Source: Gymnothorax reevesii
Taxonomy: Eukaryota > Chordata > Actinopteri > Anguilliformes > Muraenidae
Direction: 5' to 3'
Assembly (NCBI GenBank): GCA_029721435.1
Contig: CM056592.1
Coordinates: 36,839,611-36,903,610 of the forward strand
DNA: 64,000 nt
This document shows, in pieces, positions 36,101-44,319 of the stretch. Numbering within the stretch: position 1 is the first letter of the stretch; the number at the start of each line of letters is the position of its first letter. The position numbers and the translations under genes were made by a program. The notes under the pieces are model-generated. The model was not told the origin of the DNA, ran no database searches, and saw only the letters and a list, made by a program, of their open reading frames with translations.

Positions 36101-38776
36101 GTTTGTATAGATGGAACTAGGGTCGTAGTTATTTTGGAGCATATACAGGTTGTACGCATAGACGTTTCCATGTGCGGCTTTGTAACCTTAGTAGAAACAC
36201 AGATCAGATCTGTTCCATTTTTTTTTTCTTCCTGCATCTGCATGCATGTTCCCTACTTGGTATGAAGGGCTTTTTCAGTGGTAGTGCATATCATCAATAA
36301 TTTAATGACTGTGGCTAAGCATTGGCGTAAATGTCCTTTAAAACCTCTCAGACACTGTATCTCTTAGGTTTTTCAAGGATGGCTCTCCAGAGACTTGGGC
36401 AGATAGTGAGATGAGATTGGATACAAAAAGTGCAAATAGGTACCTGTGTATTTGCTTATTTTTAAATCAAGTCATGCATGGCAGGGCCCCACCTGAGTAA
36501 CCCTCTGGAAAATTTAAATGAATTGCTGATCTAATTTATAACCTCAAATCGGAAAAAGTTGGGACAATATTGCAAATGCTCATTAATACAGAAAGCAGTG
36601 ATTTTTACTCTGTTGTCATTGCAGACAGCAAGAAGACAAGATATTTAATGTTTTGTCAGGTCAGCTTCAGTTTGTTGGTGAACGTACGACCACGCTTGCA
36701 ATTCAGGCCCACAGTGCATTCCGATTAATAATTACATAATGACGTTATTTGATACAGCAGATGTCAGCAGGTGATTATAAACATGATTTGGCACAATAGC
36801 AGCATCCATGGAAGGCCTCCTGCAGGAGTAAAGATGGCCCAAGGATAGCTGCAAATATGTGAAAAAAATAATTTAAATGTTTATAAACAATGTTGCTCAA
36901 AGAAAGACAGAAAGGGATTTGGATATTTCACCTGCAGAACAGAATGAAAAGATTCAAGAAGTCTGAGTTCCTTTGCCTAATGGGCAATGGAGCGTAAGGT
37001 GACTGTTCGTGATCTCTAATCAGGCAGATGGCACTTTATAGACAACCTTATAAGTGATATAACCACTTGGGCTCAGAATTACCTTGGCAAACCTTTATTC
37101 AGCGCTACAATACCTGGGTACACCCACAAATGCCAGTTGAAACTTTGCTCTGCAAACTTTGCTCTGCATTGTTTATTTTAACAATGTCCATAAGTGCCAC
37201 GCCTGGCTTGGAAGCATCTATAATGGACCATCTCACAGTTGAAATGTGTGTCGTGGTTAAACAAATCAATATTTCTGGTTTTTCTTGGAAGAAATGGACG
37301 CCGAATCTCAGTTTTTTTTTTTTTTTACTTGGAAGAAATGGACTACACATGCTCAAAGACCAAAGGACACTACAGATTGTCCTAAGCACCAAGTCCAAAA
37401 GCCATGCTCTGTTATATTGAGTTGTGCCAATGCCCTTGGCAAGGGTAAAATGAACTTTTGAGATGGCACCACTAATGCGAAAAAGTACAGAAAGATTTTG
37501 GAGAAATATTTGTTGCCTTCCAGGATGACGTCTTTTCCAGCGACACCCATGAATATTTCAGTAAGCCAATGCAAAACCACATTTTTCATGCATTATAAAG
37601 GCATGGCTGCTTAAGAAAAGCATGCGGGTGTGAACTGACCTGACTATACTCCCAACCTGTCCTCAATCGAGAATGTGTACGGCATTTCGAAACACAAAAC
37701 GTTGTGACGAAGAAAGCATACTGTTCAATGCCGTAAGACTTGTTTACAGGAAGAATGGGACAAATTACACCTTAATCCTCTGTTGTCTTCGGCCTCTTAA
37801 CATTGTTTAAGTGCTATGTAAAGGAATGGCAACATTACAAAGTGATAAATACTTTACTGTCTCGACGTATTTCAAATATACAGAATCAAAGAATTAAAAT
37901 TTTAATTTGCGTTATATTGAAAATCTCCAAAATTTGAGGGGTATAACATCTTATAATGTGCTGTTGTATTGTTTTCAGTGTAATACAGGCAAAGATGATC
38001 TACTAATCACTGCTGTCAGTGTTGGTTTTTAATGTAACGTACTGTCCAAACTTTTTTCTGATGTGGAATTGTAAGTAAAGTGAATGTAAAGATTTATTTA
38101 ATGATGTCTGGCACTTGCTTACCTCAGTGATATTGTTTTTTAGGCCACTCTCTTACTATCCTGCCAGCTATAATGAAAGCAGATTCTACGTTATTCACCC
38201 AGATTTTCTCAGATATGTCCGGATTAGGTGAGAGAATTTTTTTTCTTATGGCAGATTACCTTTTTAAAGGTAAGAGATTAATTATAAGTATTTATGTGAC
38301 CCCAGTGGTCAAGACTGAAATCGTATTTTATGATTACAGGTTCATGCTCTCAAAACAACTTGCCGGTCCACACTGGAGATTTTACAGGCCAACCAATGGA
38401 GCATTCGCCATGTTCCTGGCATTGCATTCCTGTGATACTGTAAGGACACAACATTCCTTCTCTGACATTCTGAAGGCCGTCATTAACATGAATGAGAAGT
38501 GTAACTGCTACTTCCTTCGAGTGTCTTTTTGCGCATTTTTTCATTGTCCCTTTTTGGAATTTTCAGGTGGATGCATATGGATTCATCACCGAAGACCACA
38601 AAAAATATAACAACTACTACTACGAAAGAGATTCACCAAAGAAGACCAAAGTTATTTTTTACATCAATCATGACTACAATCTGGAGATAAGATTATGGAA
38701 GAAACTACATGATACCAACATCATTAAACTATACCAGGGAGAAGGAGAGACCCAGGAGAGCAGCAAAAATGTTTAA
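17741..38776 (+). CDS. st6galnac1: Gene A: GalNAc alpha-2,6-sialyltransferase (ST6GALNAC1/2 type), exons 2 to last
   Basis: Joined exons: 17741-18164, 25805-25967, 27767-27935, 28916-29054, 33367-33470, 36368-36439, 38144-38227, 38340-38439, 38567-38776. All junctions are GT/AG and phases match throughout, giving about 487 residues plus stop. The enzyme (GT29 family) transfers sialic acid from CMP-sialic acid to C6 of GalNAc on Ser/Thr in the Golgi lumen. Visible motifs are sialylmotif L ([13 protein letters not shown] ... [19 protein letters not shown]), motif S (RPTNGAF ... SCDTVDAYGF) and VS (NHDYNLE). The stem is unusually long and rich in K and T, as in ST6GALNAC1. The first exon (tail and membrane anchor) was not found upstream; it should end in phase 2. 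The paralogue name is inferred from stem length and order. Confidence 0.9.
18165..19868. other. Gene A intron 2, left part
   Basis: No gene is visible. Around 19160-19290 a + frame reads [20 protein letters not shown], faintly like the N-terminal part of Harbinger-type transposases, but this is too weak to call. Confidence 0.4.
19869..20425. mobile_element. Non-autonomous hAT-like element with 8-bp target duplication
   Basis: Ends are inverted repeats of about 28 bp: CAGAGATGCCAAGTCTCACG at the left and CGTGAGACTTGGCATGTCT at the right. GGTGTATT precedes the left end (19861-19868) and follows the right end (20426-20433), a perfect 8-bp target duplication as made by hAT transposases. The 557-bp interior has no transposase. 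The duplication can also be read as 7 bp, depending on which G is assigned to the element. Confidence 0.75.
20880..22145 (-). mobile_element. LTR retroelement fragment, family 2 (LTR-like block and leader)
   Basis: On the minus strand, 22145-21850 matches the LTR-like blocks at 14872 and 42453: CTCGGATTC, GGTGGCGCC, a TATA-like TCTATTTAAGCCG and GCTGGAGTGTC. Downstream (21500-21366) a frame beginning [18 protein letters not shown] has the look of a gag start with a coiled-coil-like QQAELAEK. A further open frame follows at 21299-20856 without recognisable domains. Truncated and decayed. Confidence 0.5.
22900..25720. repeat. Nested inverted repeats with P-element-like THAP relic
   Basis: The outer arms are 22900-23450 and, inverted, 24630-25720. 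They share a CTGGGGCCCGCCATCTTGAT / ATCAAGATGGCGGCCCCCG block and an ATGCCTCACTGCGTTGCCTT block. They also share AACAGCAGGCATATACTTT and a GAGACTAGCA / TGCTAGTCTC block. The inner arms are 23465-23640 and 23875-24052 (TTAATCGCACAA, ATGCTGTCAGTAAGAC). The right outer arm is longer and carries the THAP-like frame. Gene A intron 2 hosts the whole structure. Confidence 0.7.
25320..25478 (-). pseudogene. THAP-domain N-terminus, P-element-like transposase relic
   Basis: An ATG at 25478 (minus) opens [11 protein letters not shown] ... [19 protein letters not shown], the first half of a THAP zinc finger: C-x4-C, the FP motif and the conserved W. The second zinc pair (C-x2-H) that should follow is not visible in [16 protein letters not shown], so the finger is incomplete. 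A partner start, [16 protein letters not shown], sits inverted at 23142 in the left arm with its second Cys lost. THAP fingers occur in P-element transposases and in host THAP proteins; the repeat context favours a transposon. Confidence 0.6.
25805..25967 (+). CDS. st6galnac1: Gene A exon 3
   Basis: Acceptor CATTTCAG, donor TCAG|GTGAGA. 163 bp, phase 0 to phase 1, the same size as gene B exon 3. It contains [10 protein letters not shown] and [15 protein letters not shown], with 31 of 54 residues identical to gene B. It belongs to the start of the luminal catalytic domain. Confidence 0.95.
26487..27611 (+). mobile_element. Solo LTR, family 1 (about 1.1 kb) in gene A intron 3
   Basis: It begins TGTTATGATTCTGATC and ends ATACCTCACA (TG...CA). 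Flanks are CATGC (26482-26486) and CATGT (27612-27616), a 4-of-5 match to a target duplication. A TATA-type GTGTATATTAGG lies at about 27275 and a polyadenylation signal AATAAA at 27551. No gag or pol frame is inside. A second copy lies inverted at 16010-17122. Confidence 0.8.
27767..27935 (+). CDS. st6galnac1: Gene A exon 4: first half of sialylmotif L
   Basis: Acceptor TTTCTTTGCAG, donor TTTAG|GTGACA. 169 bp, phase 1 to phase 2. It reads [10 protein letters not shown] ... [16 protein letters not shown] ... [10 protein letters not shown], the donor-binding sialylmotif L. The residue after the first G of the G-x-G-G turn is T here, where N is usual. 38 of 57 residues match gene B. Confidence 0.97.
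28165..28425. mobile_element. MITE with CCCTAACCC-type core, copy 2
   Basis: Collinear with 7265-7510: GAGCCCAGTC, then CTCCTTATTTGACGCCAGTTTAAGACAAACCCT, the C-rich CCCTAACCCC core, and CACTTGGTCAGGCAGCGTCACT. It lies in gene A intron 4. Confidence 0.65.
28916..29054 (+). CDS. st6galnac1: Gene A exon 5: second half of sialylmotif L
   Basis: Acceptor TAATTTCTGCAG, donor GATGAG|GTAGGT. 139 bp, phase 2 to phase 0. It reads [20 protein letters not shown] ... [15 protein letters not shown]-x-x-GFE-x-DVG completes sialylmotif L. A sequon NKT lies within it. Confidence 0.95.
29574..31180 (-). mobile_element. Full-length Tc1/mariner element, inactive
   Basis: Matching ends CAAACCCAAAATCAGTGAAG (left) and CTTCACTGGTTTTGGGTTTG (right) are the tips of terminal inverted repeats of about 130 bp. 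TA dinucleotides sit just outside, as for Tc1/mariner insertion. The minus-strand transposase begins near 30856 with [10 protein letters not shown] and a paired-like helix-turn-helix ([19 protein letters not shown]). It continues through WPDEST and QQDNAKPH to [11 protein letters not shown]. One frameshift (about 30430-30470) separates the two halves. The third catalytic acid (E in SPIENVW) is V, from GTA at 29982-29984. Confidence 0.95.
31403..32136. mobile_element. Foldback (palindromic) element, hAT-like
   Basis: The left arm (CTGCGTAGCCAGCGG ... TTTATGACAGCAGTTAGTCC) returns inverted at the right (AATTGCTGTCATAAAGGGATG ... CCGCTGGCTACGCCACTG). Arms are about 150-180 bp. A relative lies at 47950-48554. 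The CAGTGGCG tip resembles hAT ends, but I do not see an 8-bp duplication. It lies in gene A intron 5. Confidence 0.65.
32137..33366. other. Gene A intron 5, right part
   Basis: No gene or classifiable element is seen. The acceptor before exon 6 is weakly pyrimidine-rich (CCACTCAACTATGAAG). Confidence 0.5.
33367..33470 (+). CDS. st6galnac1: Gene A exon 6
   Basis: Acceptor ...CTATGAAG, donor TCACG|GTAAAG. 104 bp, phase 0 to phase 2. It reads [20 protein letters not shown] and GGQYRNS. The K-Y-V-F-I-P-E-G stretch is typical of the centre of the ST6GALNAC1/2 catalytic domain. Confidence 0.93.
33745..34558. mobile_element. hAT-like non-autonomous element with 8-bp target duplication
   Basis: GTGGTGCT occurs directly on both sides (33737-33744 and 34559-34566). 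The ends CAGGGGCGTCACTAGAC and GTCTGGTTCCGCCGATG are imperfect inverted repeats. The interior of 814 bp has no transposase; a small minus ORF at 34048-34320 has no motif. It lies in gene A intron 6. Confidence 0.7.
35201..36243 (-). mobile_element. Degraded Tc1/mariner relic
   Basis: The tip CCCCAATTCCAAAAAGTTTGGG at 35201 is Tc1-like. Minus-strand frames give [16 protein letters not shown] (second catalytic D retained) and [13 protein letters not shown] (E retained). Upstream, [13 protein letters not shown] precedes a broken N-terminal part. Between about 36000 and 36230 two imperfect copies of a roughly 110-bp unit (TTTCCGTGTGCAACTGTGTA / TTTCCATGTGCGGCTTTGTA) are in tandem. No single frame survives. 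Confidence 0.75.
36368..36439 (+). CDS. st6galnac1: Gene A exon 7 (72 bp), probable
   Basis: Acceptor CTGTATCTCTTAG, donor AATAG|GTACCT. 72 bp, phase 2 on both sides, so it adds 24 residues without changing frame. It reads [20 protein letters not shown]. Phases match the exons on both sides exactly (CG|G and AG|G). Skipping it would also keep the frame, so I call it with somewhat less certainty than its neighbours. It could be alternatively spliced. Confidence 0.75.
36535..38075 (+). mobile_element. Degraded Tc1-like relic, opposite orientation
   Basis: The left end has AACCTCAAATCGGAAAAAGTTGGGACAA and the right end CTGTCCAAACTTTTTTCTGATG. At about 37660 the + frame reads [12 protein letters not shown], the third catalytic motif of a Tc1 transposase with E retained. 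The rest is too decayed to read. It fills most of gene A intron 7. Confidence 0.65.
38144..38227 (+). CDS. st6galnac1: Gene A exon 8
   Basis: Acceptor GTTTTTTAG, donor ATTAG|GTGAGA. 84 bp, phase 2 to phase 2. It reads [20 protein letters not shown] and FLRYVRI. The x-x-HPDFLRY motif is conserved in ST6GALNAC1/2. Confidence 0.97.
38340..38439 (+). CDS. st6galnac1: Gene A exon 9: sialylmotif S
   Basis: Acceptor ATGATTACAG, donor GATACT|GTAAGG. 100 bp, phase 2 to phase 0. It reads [20 protein letters not shown] and [13 protein letters not shown]. The P-T-x-G-A ... H-x-CD core is sialylmotif S, which binds donor and acceptor; its Cys pairs with the Cys of motif L in this family. Confidence 0.97.
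38567..38776 (+). CDS. st6galnac1: Gene A last exon: end of motif S, VS motif, stop
   Basis: Acceptor GGAATTTTCAG, stop TAA at 38774-38776. It reads [20 protein letters not shown], then [20 protein letters not shown]. The His and Glu of NHDYNLE form the very-small sialylmotif (H-x4-E), and the aromatic YYY stretch corresponds to motif III. The C-terminus is short and hydrophilic ([12 protein letters not shown]). Confidence 0.97.
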   Translation: MDAYGFITEDHKKYNNYYYERDSPKKTKVIFYINHDYNLEIRLWKKLHDTNIIKLYQGEGETQESSKNV

Positions 38777-39059
38777 TCTGTGGGAAATTTTGCCTGAAAT
38801 GTTATGTGTAAGTTTGAGTCCTTGGTTTAAATCTAGTTTATGAATTGCACTCACATCTCCTATCAAACTGATTTTTTCATTTCATTCGCCAATCATCTGG
38901 GAAGCAAATTAAATTATACGTTGAAAAGGTTAATGTGCTCTATCATTTGGGAAGCTGCATAATATTTTGCCTGTAACTGCATTGACTTGTCCAAGCTGAA
39001 ACGTACCTTCATGAAATTGATACAGTCTGTCTTGAATGATGCCATTTGTCCACAAAATG

Positions 39060-39295
39060 AACCAGATGATGCGCACTCTATAGAGATGCTAACCCACGCT
39101 TCTTGTTGACCCTGTGACCTTGACCTTTCGACCTGAAAATGCTAATTTGGACAGGGTACCCTAAGGATCATCTACCCCACAAAGTTTGGTCACCCTAGCT
39201 TCAGTGGTGGCCGAGCTGTCGTGCGGACACACACGCACACACAGACACACAGTGCTAATCTGTATACCCACGCGCCGCGTCCGGCGTGGGTAATA
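39060..39295. repeat. Dispersed repeat resembling a LINE 3' tail
   Basis: It contains CTGTGACCTTGACCTTTCGACC, CAAAGTTTGGTCACCCTAG, GTCGTGCGGACACACAC and GCGTGGGTAATAAG. I associate this order with a widespread fish repeat, probably the 3' end of an RTE-type LINE. No coding part is here. Confidence 0.5.
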
Positions 39296-39538
39296 AGAGG
39301 AGTGTTCCTTTAAGCCAAAGGTCTCAAACTCCATTCCTCAGGGGCCACAGTGCGGATGGATTTTTTTGGATTTTCGTTCAGTCAGCAGCTAACTGAGTAC
39401 TCCTCAGCCAATCAGTGGCCTTAATTAAACACTTCAGTGCAGGAACAAACCAAAAACCAGCAGACACAGCGGCTCGCTTGTATTTGAATTTGAGACCCTG
39501 CTTTAAGCAGTAAGAACATTTTTTCTTAGATATTGCCC

Positions 39539-39544
39539 AATAAA
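39539..39544 (+). terminator. Candidate polyadenylation signal for gene A (proximal)
   Basis: The first AATAAA downstream of the gene A stop codon on the + strand, 763 bases after it. It could equally belong to the flanking repeat. Confidence 0.25.
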
Positions 39545-40589
39545 CATATTTATGTTTTGATGATAATGATTGACATGAAGAACATAGCAACAGAATGTTG
39601 CACCATTGCATAAGGACGCATTGCCCAACAGGAGAATGAATACCTTGCAACGAGGGGTGTTGCTGGACCTAAACGTGCTTTAGCACAGCCATATAATGTA
39701 CGTTTAAATCATTTAGGAGAGTACGCCTGCCCTGCACCCCCCCCCAAATTAAGAGCCGCCGCAAATCCATAAATTTTTCGTGCAGTCTCACAATGTCATG
39801 TGATTACGTAACGGTGCTGCTATGTGATATGCACATGCACTAATGTCTGGAGTAATTTATTGCTGGATAAAATGTAAAGGTTTTGTCCAGAACCTAGTTT
39901 AAATGGATGTGATTTTATGACCTGGCACTTAATGTTGCCAAAGCTGCACGGACACTGAATGAAACCTCATCAACCTACATAGAAAACGGACATTTTTAAA
40001 TTCTAAGTATTTGACATCTCAGTTGAGTTTGGAATTCATGGCCCAGTATCGCCTGATAGGACTGATATTCGGCTTCCATTTTTGGGGTTTACAATTCAAA
40101 TCCAATTTACGAATAGGATTTTGCTGCACTGTACGCGTCCCGTCAGCCCTCCCTTACTGCAGGCACCATGGAAACTAATCAGAGTTGTGGTAGTGGGACG
40201 CGGCCCAAACACAAGGGGCGGCGATTTCCAAATTAGAGCGCAGAATACTCTTAAATGAAAGCAGGAGGTCCATCCACACTGACCAATTCATTCCAAATTC
40301 AATTAAAAAGTTTAGTATTTTTTATTTAAATATGTCTGTTTTCTGCATATGTCCACAAGGTTTCAGTTCAGTGTCCACGCACTATATAGTTTGGGCCTAC
40401 TTTTGCTCAGGTCAACATATTCTGACATGCAGAGGAAGCATCAGCTACCAAAGAAAACTAAATGTGATGTAAATGTGAAGCTAAAATTTTTTTGTACATA
40501 CTGAATAGGTGTGTGTTTCTGTATTTACTTATGTAGGGTGCATTTTCAAGCGTTTATACTTGGATATTTATCATTCTGACATACTGAGT

Positions 40590-40773
40590 AAAGCCGCTTT
40601 CACACCGGACACGAAACAAATTTTTCGCCCGACAGATCACATTCAGAGTCAATGCAAAGACGCGAATACACGCCAAAACGGGTGTATTCGCGTCTTTGCA
40701 TCGACTTTGAATGTAATCTGTCGTGCAAAAAATTCTTTTTGCGCCCGGTGTGAAAGCAGCTTAATGTTTTGGT
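40590..40773. mobile_element. Palindromic MITE, about 180 bp
   Basis: Nearly the whole element is an inverted repeat. AAGCCGCTTTCACACCGGAC starts the left arm and CCGGTGTGAAAGCAGCTT ends the right. Arms of about 80 bp meet at GAATACACGCCAAAACGGGT. The end motif is shared with the larger element at 5496-6450. Confidence 0.8.
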
Positions 40774-41122
40774 TTGTATTTTAGAAGCTCTTGGTTTACA
40801 AATTTATTTTGAAATGAACAATTGCGTGGTGATATAGATAAACTGTGGACAGAGGGAGACATCCACAAAGAATGTTCTATCTGCATTCCCAAAGTTATAA
40901 ATTATCACTAAGACTTCTAAGTTCTCCTTAAATTGTTACTATCTACTGTGAGACATAAATGAGAACATGATGTCTGTGTTGTATCTAAAGATGCATTTAG
41001 GAATAGTGGAACTATGCAGTCTTTTGAGAATACACAACTGGTCAGTAATAATGACTTTTGTATTTGTTACTGTAATGAATTGGGTTCATAGTGCTTGATC
41101 ACCATGTGATTGATCAAAGTCA

Positions 41123-41128
41123 AATAAA
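41123..41128 (+). terminator. Candidate polyadenylation signal (distal)
   Basis: AATAAA followed within about 30 bases by a GT-rich stretch (GTCTGTGAGTGGGTCT). Using it would give gene A a 3' UTR of about 2.3 kb containing two repeats. Confidence 0.25.
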
Positions 41129-41174
41129 GGTTTACGCTGACTAAGTCTGTGAGTGGGTCTCAAATTTGATTCTT

Positions 41175-41283
41175 CCCAGATAGCAAGCACCTCCGCTCCG
41201 AATCTGCCCCGGCTCTGAGCCGGATCAGCCGGAGTCAGCACAGAGCCGGGGCAGATCCGGAGCGGAGGTGCTTGCTATCTGGG
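41175..41283. repeat. 109-bp near-perfect hairpin (short MITE)
   Basis: The left arm CCCAGATAGCAAGCACCTCC... and right arm ...GGAGGTGCTTGCTATCTGGG pair over 43 bases with one mismatch, around a 23-base GC-rich loop. It is GC-rich in an AT-rich setting and has no coding content. It is most likely a small non-autonomous DNA element. Confidence 0.8.
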
Positions 41284-41939
41284 TTGGATAACCCAATGAA
41301 AGCAACAATCGCATAGATTTAGCAAATTGTTTACAAATATTTTTCATATATTGAGAGATTACTAACCTTCCAAAATGATTGTGCATGCCATGAAGAATTA
41401 AAAGATTGTTCGCATTGTGCCAGATTGCAACCATTTGAATGGAGGAAAAATTAAGCCAAAATTTTACGAAACTGGGCAGTTAAGGGCCAGGACCAAAATG
41501 AAGTGTGAAGCTTTTAATAGTCTTTACAACAAATCATTGATCGAAAAATTAGCAAGAATAAAAAAAAAAAAAGAAATAAAATAATTTATTGTAAGCCTTG
41601 AGTGTAACATTTCTGGCTGTCACAACCCTTGCGTATCCATAATTAGTTCCTCTTTCCAGCAACCAATGTGTGTTTTGTGGCTTTGTCTCCTTTACTCGAT
41701 TTATTGTCTTGTTTCTTCCCTGACTCCCAGGTGTTATCTATGGTATGCTTCGCTCCTTTTGTGTGTGGTTTAGTGCATATAACCTTACCTTCTGTGTAGT
41801 ATGGTTGCTGAATTGTAAAGCTTAACATCTAACTACGTTTACCAGTCAGTTTGTATCTTCTAGTTTTGAGCTGAGCTCTTCAGCTGTGTGTTTTGTACAT
41901 TAATGATAGAGAAAAACGTAATTACTCTATGGAGTCTTA
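41284..41939. other. Intergenic, no gene seen
   Basis: AT-rich, with a poly(A) run near 41561. ORFs here lack motifs. Confidence 0.5.
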
Positions 41940-42453
41940 TGTGATGGTCGGTTTTTTGAGACGCTGAATGCTGTGGATGGAATGAAAGGAGGAACAGCGA
42001 AACGAGACAAACACAGACCGAAATCAGAGAGGGAGACTCGCGCTTCCAAAGGACCTAGATCCAGTCCGTATAACAATAAGGAAGCAAAGCGATTACGACA
42101 GAATGAATAGAAAGGGAAAAACTTCCGGAAACCGAGATAAAAAGAAAAAGCGCCAGACGATGCTCAGAAAGAGGAAAAACAGCCAGATTCCCTTGCTATC
42201 TAGCACTTTCCTCTTTTGCAGCTAATACCTAAACAACTTTCTCACTAGAAACCTTGCCGGCTAAAGTGAAAACAAAACACTGACGCTCTAGCAAGGCCAG
42301 CGAGGCGGAACTTGGGCTTAAATAGAGTTCGGGTGCCGCCCCCAATTAATGCCAGCTGACCCGAGAATCCGATTGTGGGCAAAACGATATCGTCCCGGAG
42401 GAGAGCAACCAAGAAAGCTCCCAAAGCCACCACCAGCCTGCAAAACATTGACA
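41940..42453 (-). mobile_element. LTR-like promoter block, family 2, copy 3
   Basis: Read on the minus strand from 42453 (TGTCAATGTTTTGCAGG) it has CGGGACGATATCGTTTT, GGCATTAATTGGGGGCGG, the TATA-like TCTATTTAAGCCC, then about 300 bp of T/C-rich leader. It matches 14872-15110 and 21850-22145. Confidence 0.55.
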
Positions 42454-43509
42454 TCTTATTACGAAGAACAAGCTCCCAAGCCTGCAGATTTGTCTCATGA
42501 ATGGTATCATGTTCTGCCTGCACATTCACATTACAAGCCTCATTCATAGATTCAGATTTTTTGCCTATTTTTACCATTAACATTCATGTGATCTGCAATG
42601 CAAATGCACCTGCCCTTTGAAATGGCAGGCATGCACACATTGGCGCCTTTTGCACAAGTCATTTGGGTCATCAAGAACTAGGTAATATTTGTGAGAGGAT
42701 TTATGGTTTTGAAACCTTATTGGAACTGAGAAAATGCACGCACTTGTAGCAAATGTATGGATGGGATTTTGCCCTGGCAGATGGCGAACAGTTTGTCACC
42801 TGTACTTGATAAGGTTGAGTGGGTGGAAAAAAAAGCCAGGCTAGTTTTTTAGGTTTTTAACAGCACTCAACGCATGGCGAAAAGCCCGAATGATTCTGAC
42901 CTGACCATTCTCATTCATGTCGCAAGGCCATGTATTCATCAGATCTGGGTCTACATATGAAAGTGGCTCAATGCTGATTTGAAGATAGGCTATAGATTCA
43001 ATTTCCGTTTTCGCACAGGCCTGAAAACATCAAATCTGTGTCACATTAAGGTAAAAAAAGAAAAAAAAAATCAGATTTGAGTCACTTCAGCCTTATCGGT
43101 GAACATAGCATTGTTAATCCTTTGTTCCAGAATGTTTCTCCAAGTCACTTTATTGGGAATCCCTCCCAAGCCTTTACAGTCTCCCAGATTGGGACTGCGT
43201 TCCAGCAAAAGTCTTCCGGGCAATTTTCTAGCACTCCTGTTTTGGCAAGGGGTATTCACCGCCTGGCTTCTGCCACTGGTCCACATTTGGACACACCCCC
43301 AATCCTCTCTGGTCATTACCAATTTTGCTAGACTGCCCCCCTATGGGCTTCGGTCCATTCGACTATTGTCACTGTCACAATACAATAACCAAAAATAGTA
43401 AATAAAAGACAAAATCCTGAACACTAAACATGAACCATAACCATGACACTTCCTGGAATAAGAGAAAAAACAAAATGATCCTAAAATGCTGTCTATTTTA
43501 CCATAACTG
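42454..43509. other. Intergenic, no gene seen
   Basis: Overlapping open frames on both strands at 43071-43400 have no recognisable motif. The + frame LLILCSRMFLQVTLLG... and the minus frame (LGGIPNKVTWRNILEQR) resemble the N-terminal part of an L1-type ORF2, read on the minus strand, but this is weak. Confidence 0.35.
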
Positions 43510-43625
43510 GCATGCTAACTTACATAGTTGGGCCCATTGAATGTGAGTGGGCGAACTATGTAAGTTGCTAACTTAGCAACTACGCTTTTGGGAGACGCGC
43601 CCCTGGTTTGCTCACACAGGTCTAT
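43510..43625. mobile_element. Palindromic MITE, copy 1
   Basis: AACTTACATAGTT and AACTATGTAAGTT form the inner inverted pair. The right end reads CTTTTGGGAGACGCGCCCC. The copy at 53578-53690 has the matching end GCGTTTCCCAAAAGCG. Confidence 0.55.
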
Positions 43626-44167
43626 ATGCAGCTGGTATGAAATATGACAAGCTAATTTAGCACTTTAGGAAATGCGAGGCAGATTAACTTGTTGGTGTTA
43701 TTACAGTCTATTGTGGCACAAAGTGCTGGCATGTTTAACACTATCACATCACTTATGGATTATTACTTATCCGTGTCAAAATGATGTAACACAAATTTAA
43801 TGATTGCACCTTATTTTGCCTTGTGGATTTATCCGCAGGCTTAATATCTGTTATCAACCCATTACAAGAGAATACATAAACACAATACGAAGCCAGACCT
43901 TATGAGAGCAAATTGCTTAGAGACAGGTCTCAGAAAAAAAGTTAATTCTTCATCTGTTTTAAAAATGTCATTTCAGAGTCAGAATGTCCAGAAGATAAGT
44001 ATAAGATGGTGAAAAGTAAGTCAAATATTTACTTCAGCGACCATGGGATAGAATAATCGGTTGTAATATGTGCTGTCTTCCACTTCTTCACTGAAGTGAA
44101 AAGATTCAGGACCTGCCGCTGGTCTCCTAAAGGGGTGGGGTGCTCATGTGACTGATGGAGGACATTA

Positions 44168-44185
44168 CCCCCCCCCCCCCCCCCC
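44168..44185. repeat. Poly(C) run, 18 bases
   Basis: Eighteen consecutive C on the + strand. The true length is uncertain because homopolymers are error-prone. Confidence 0.9.
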
Positions 44186-44319
44186 TGTGGATTGTCTTGT
44201 TCCATTACAGTCTTCGTTGTTCAGCGTAATTTGTTTGCCTAATGGCGCTTGATGTCAAAGTAATTACACTCCTGAGAGTATTTTTACGTGGGCGGTCAAA
44301 GTATTACGTCATTAATGAG

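Noticed and set aside
41175..41283. A microRNA gene at the 109-bp hairpin.
   Set aside because: The stem is too perfect and too long for a typical animal pre-miRNA; a MITE is simpler without small-RNA data.
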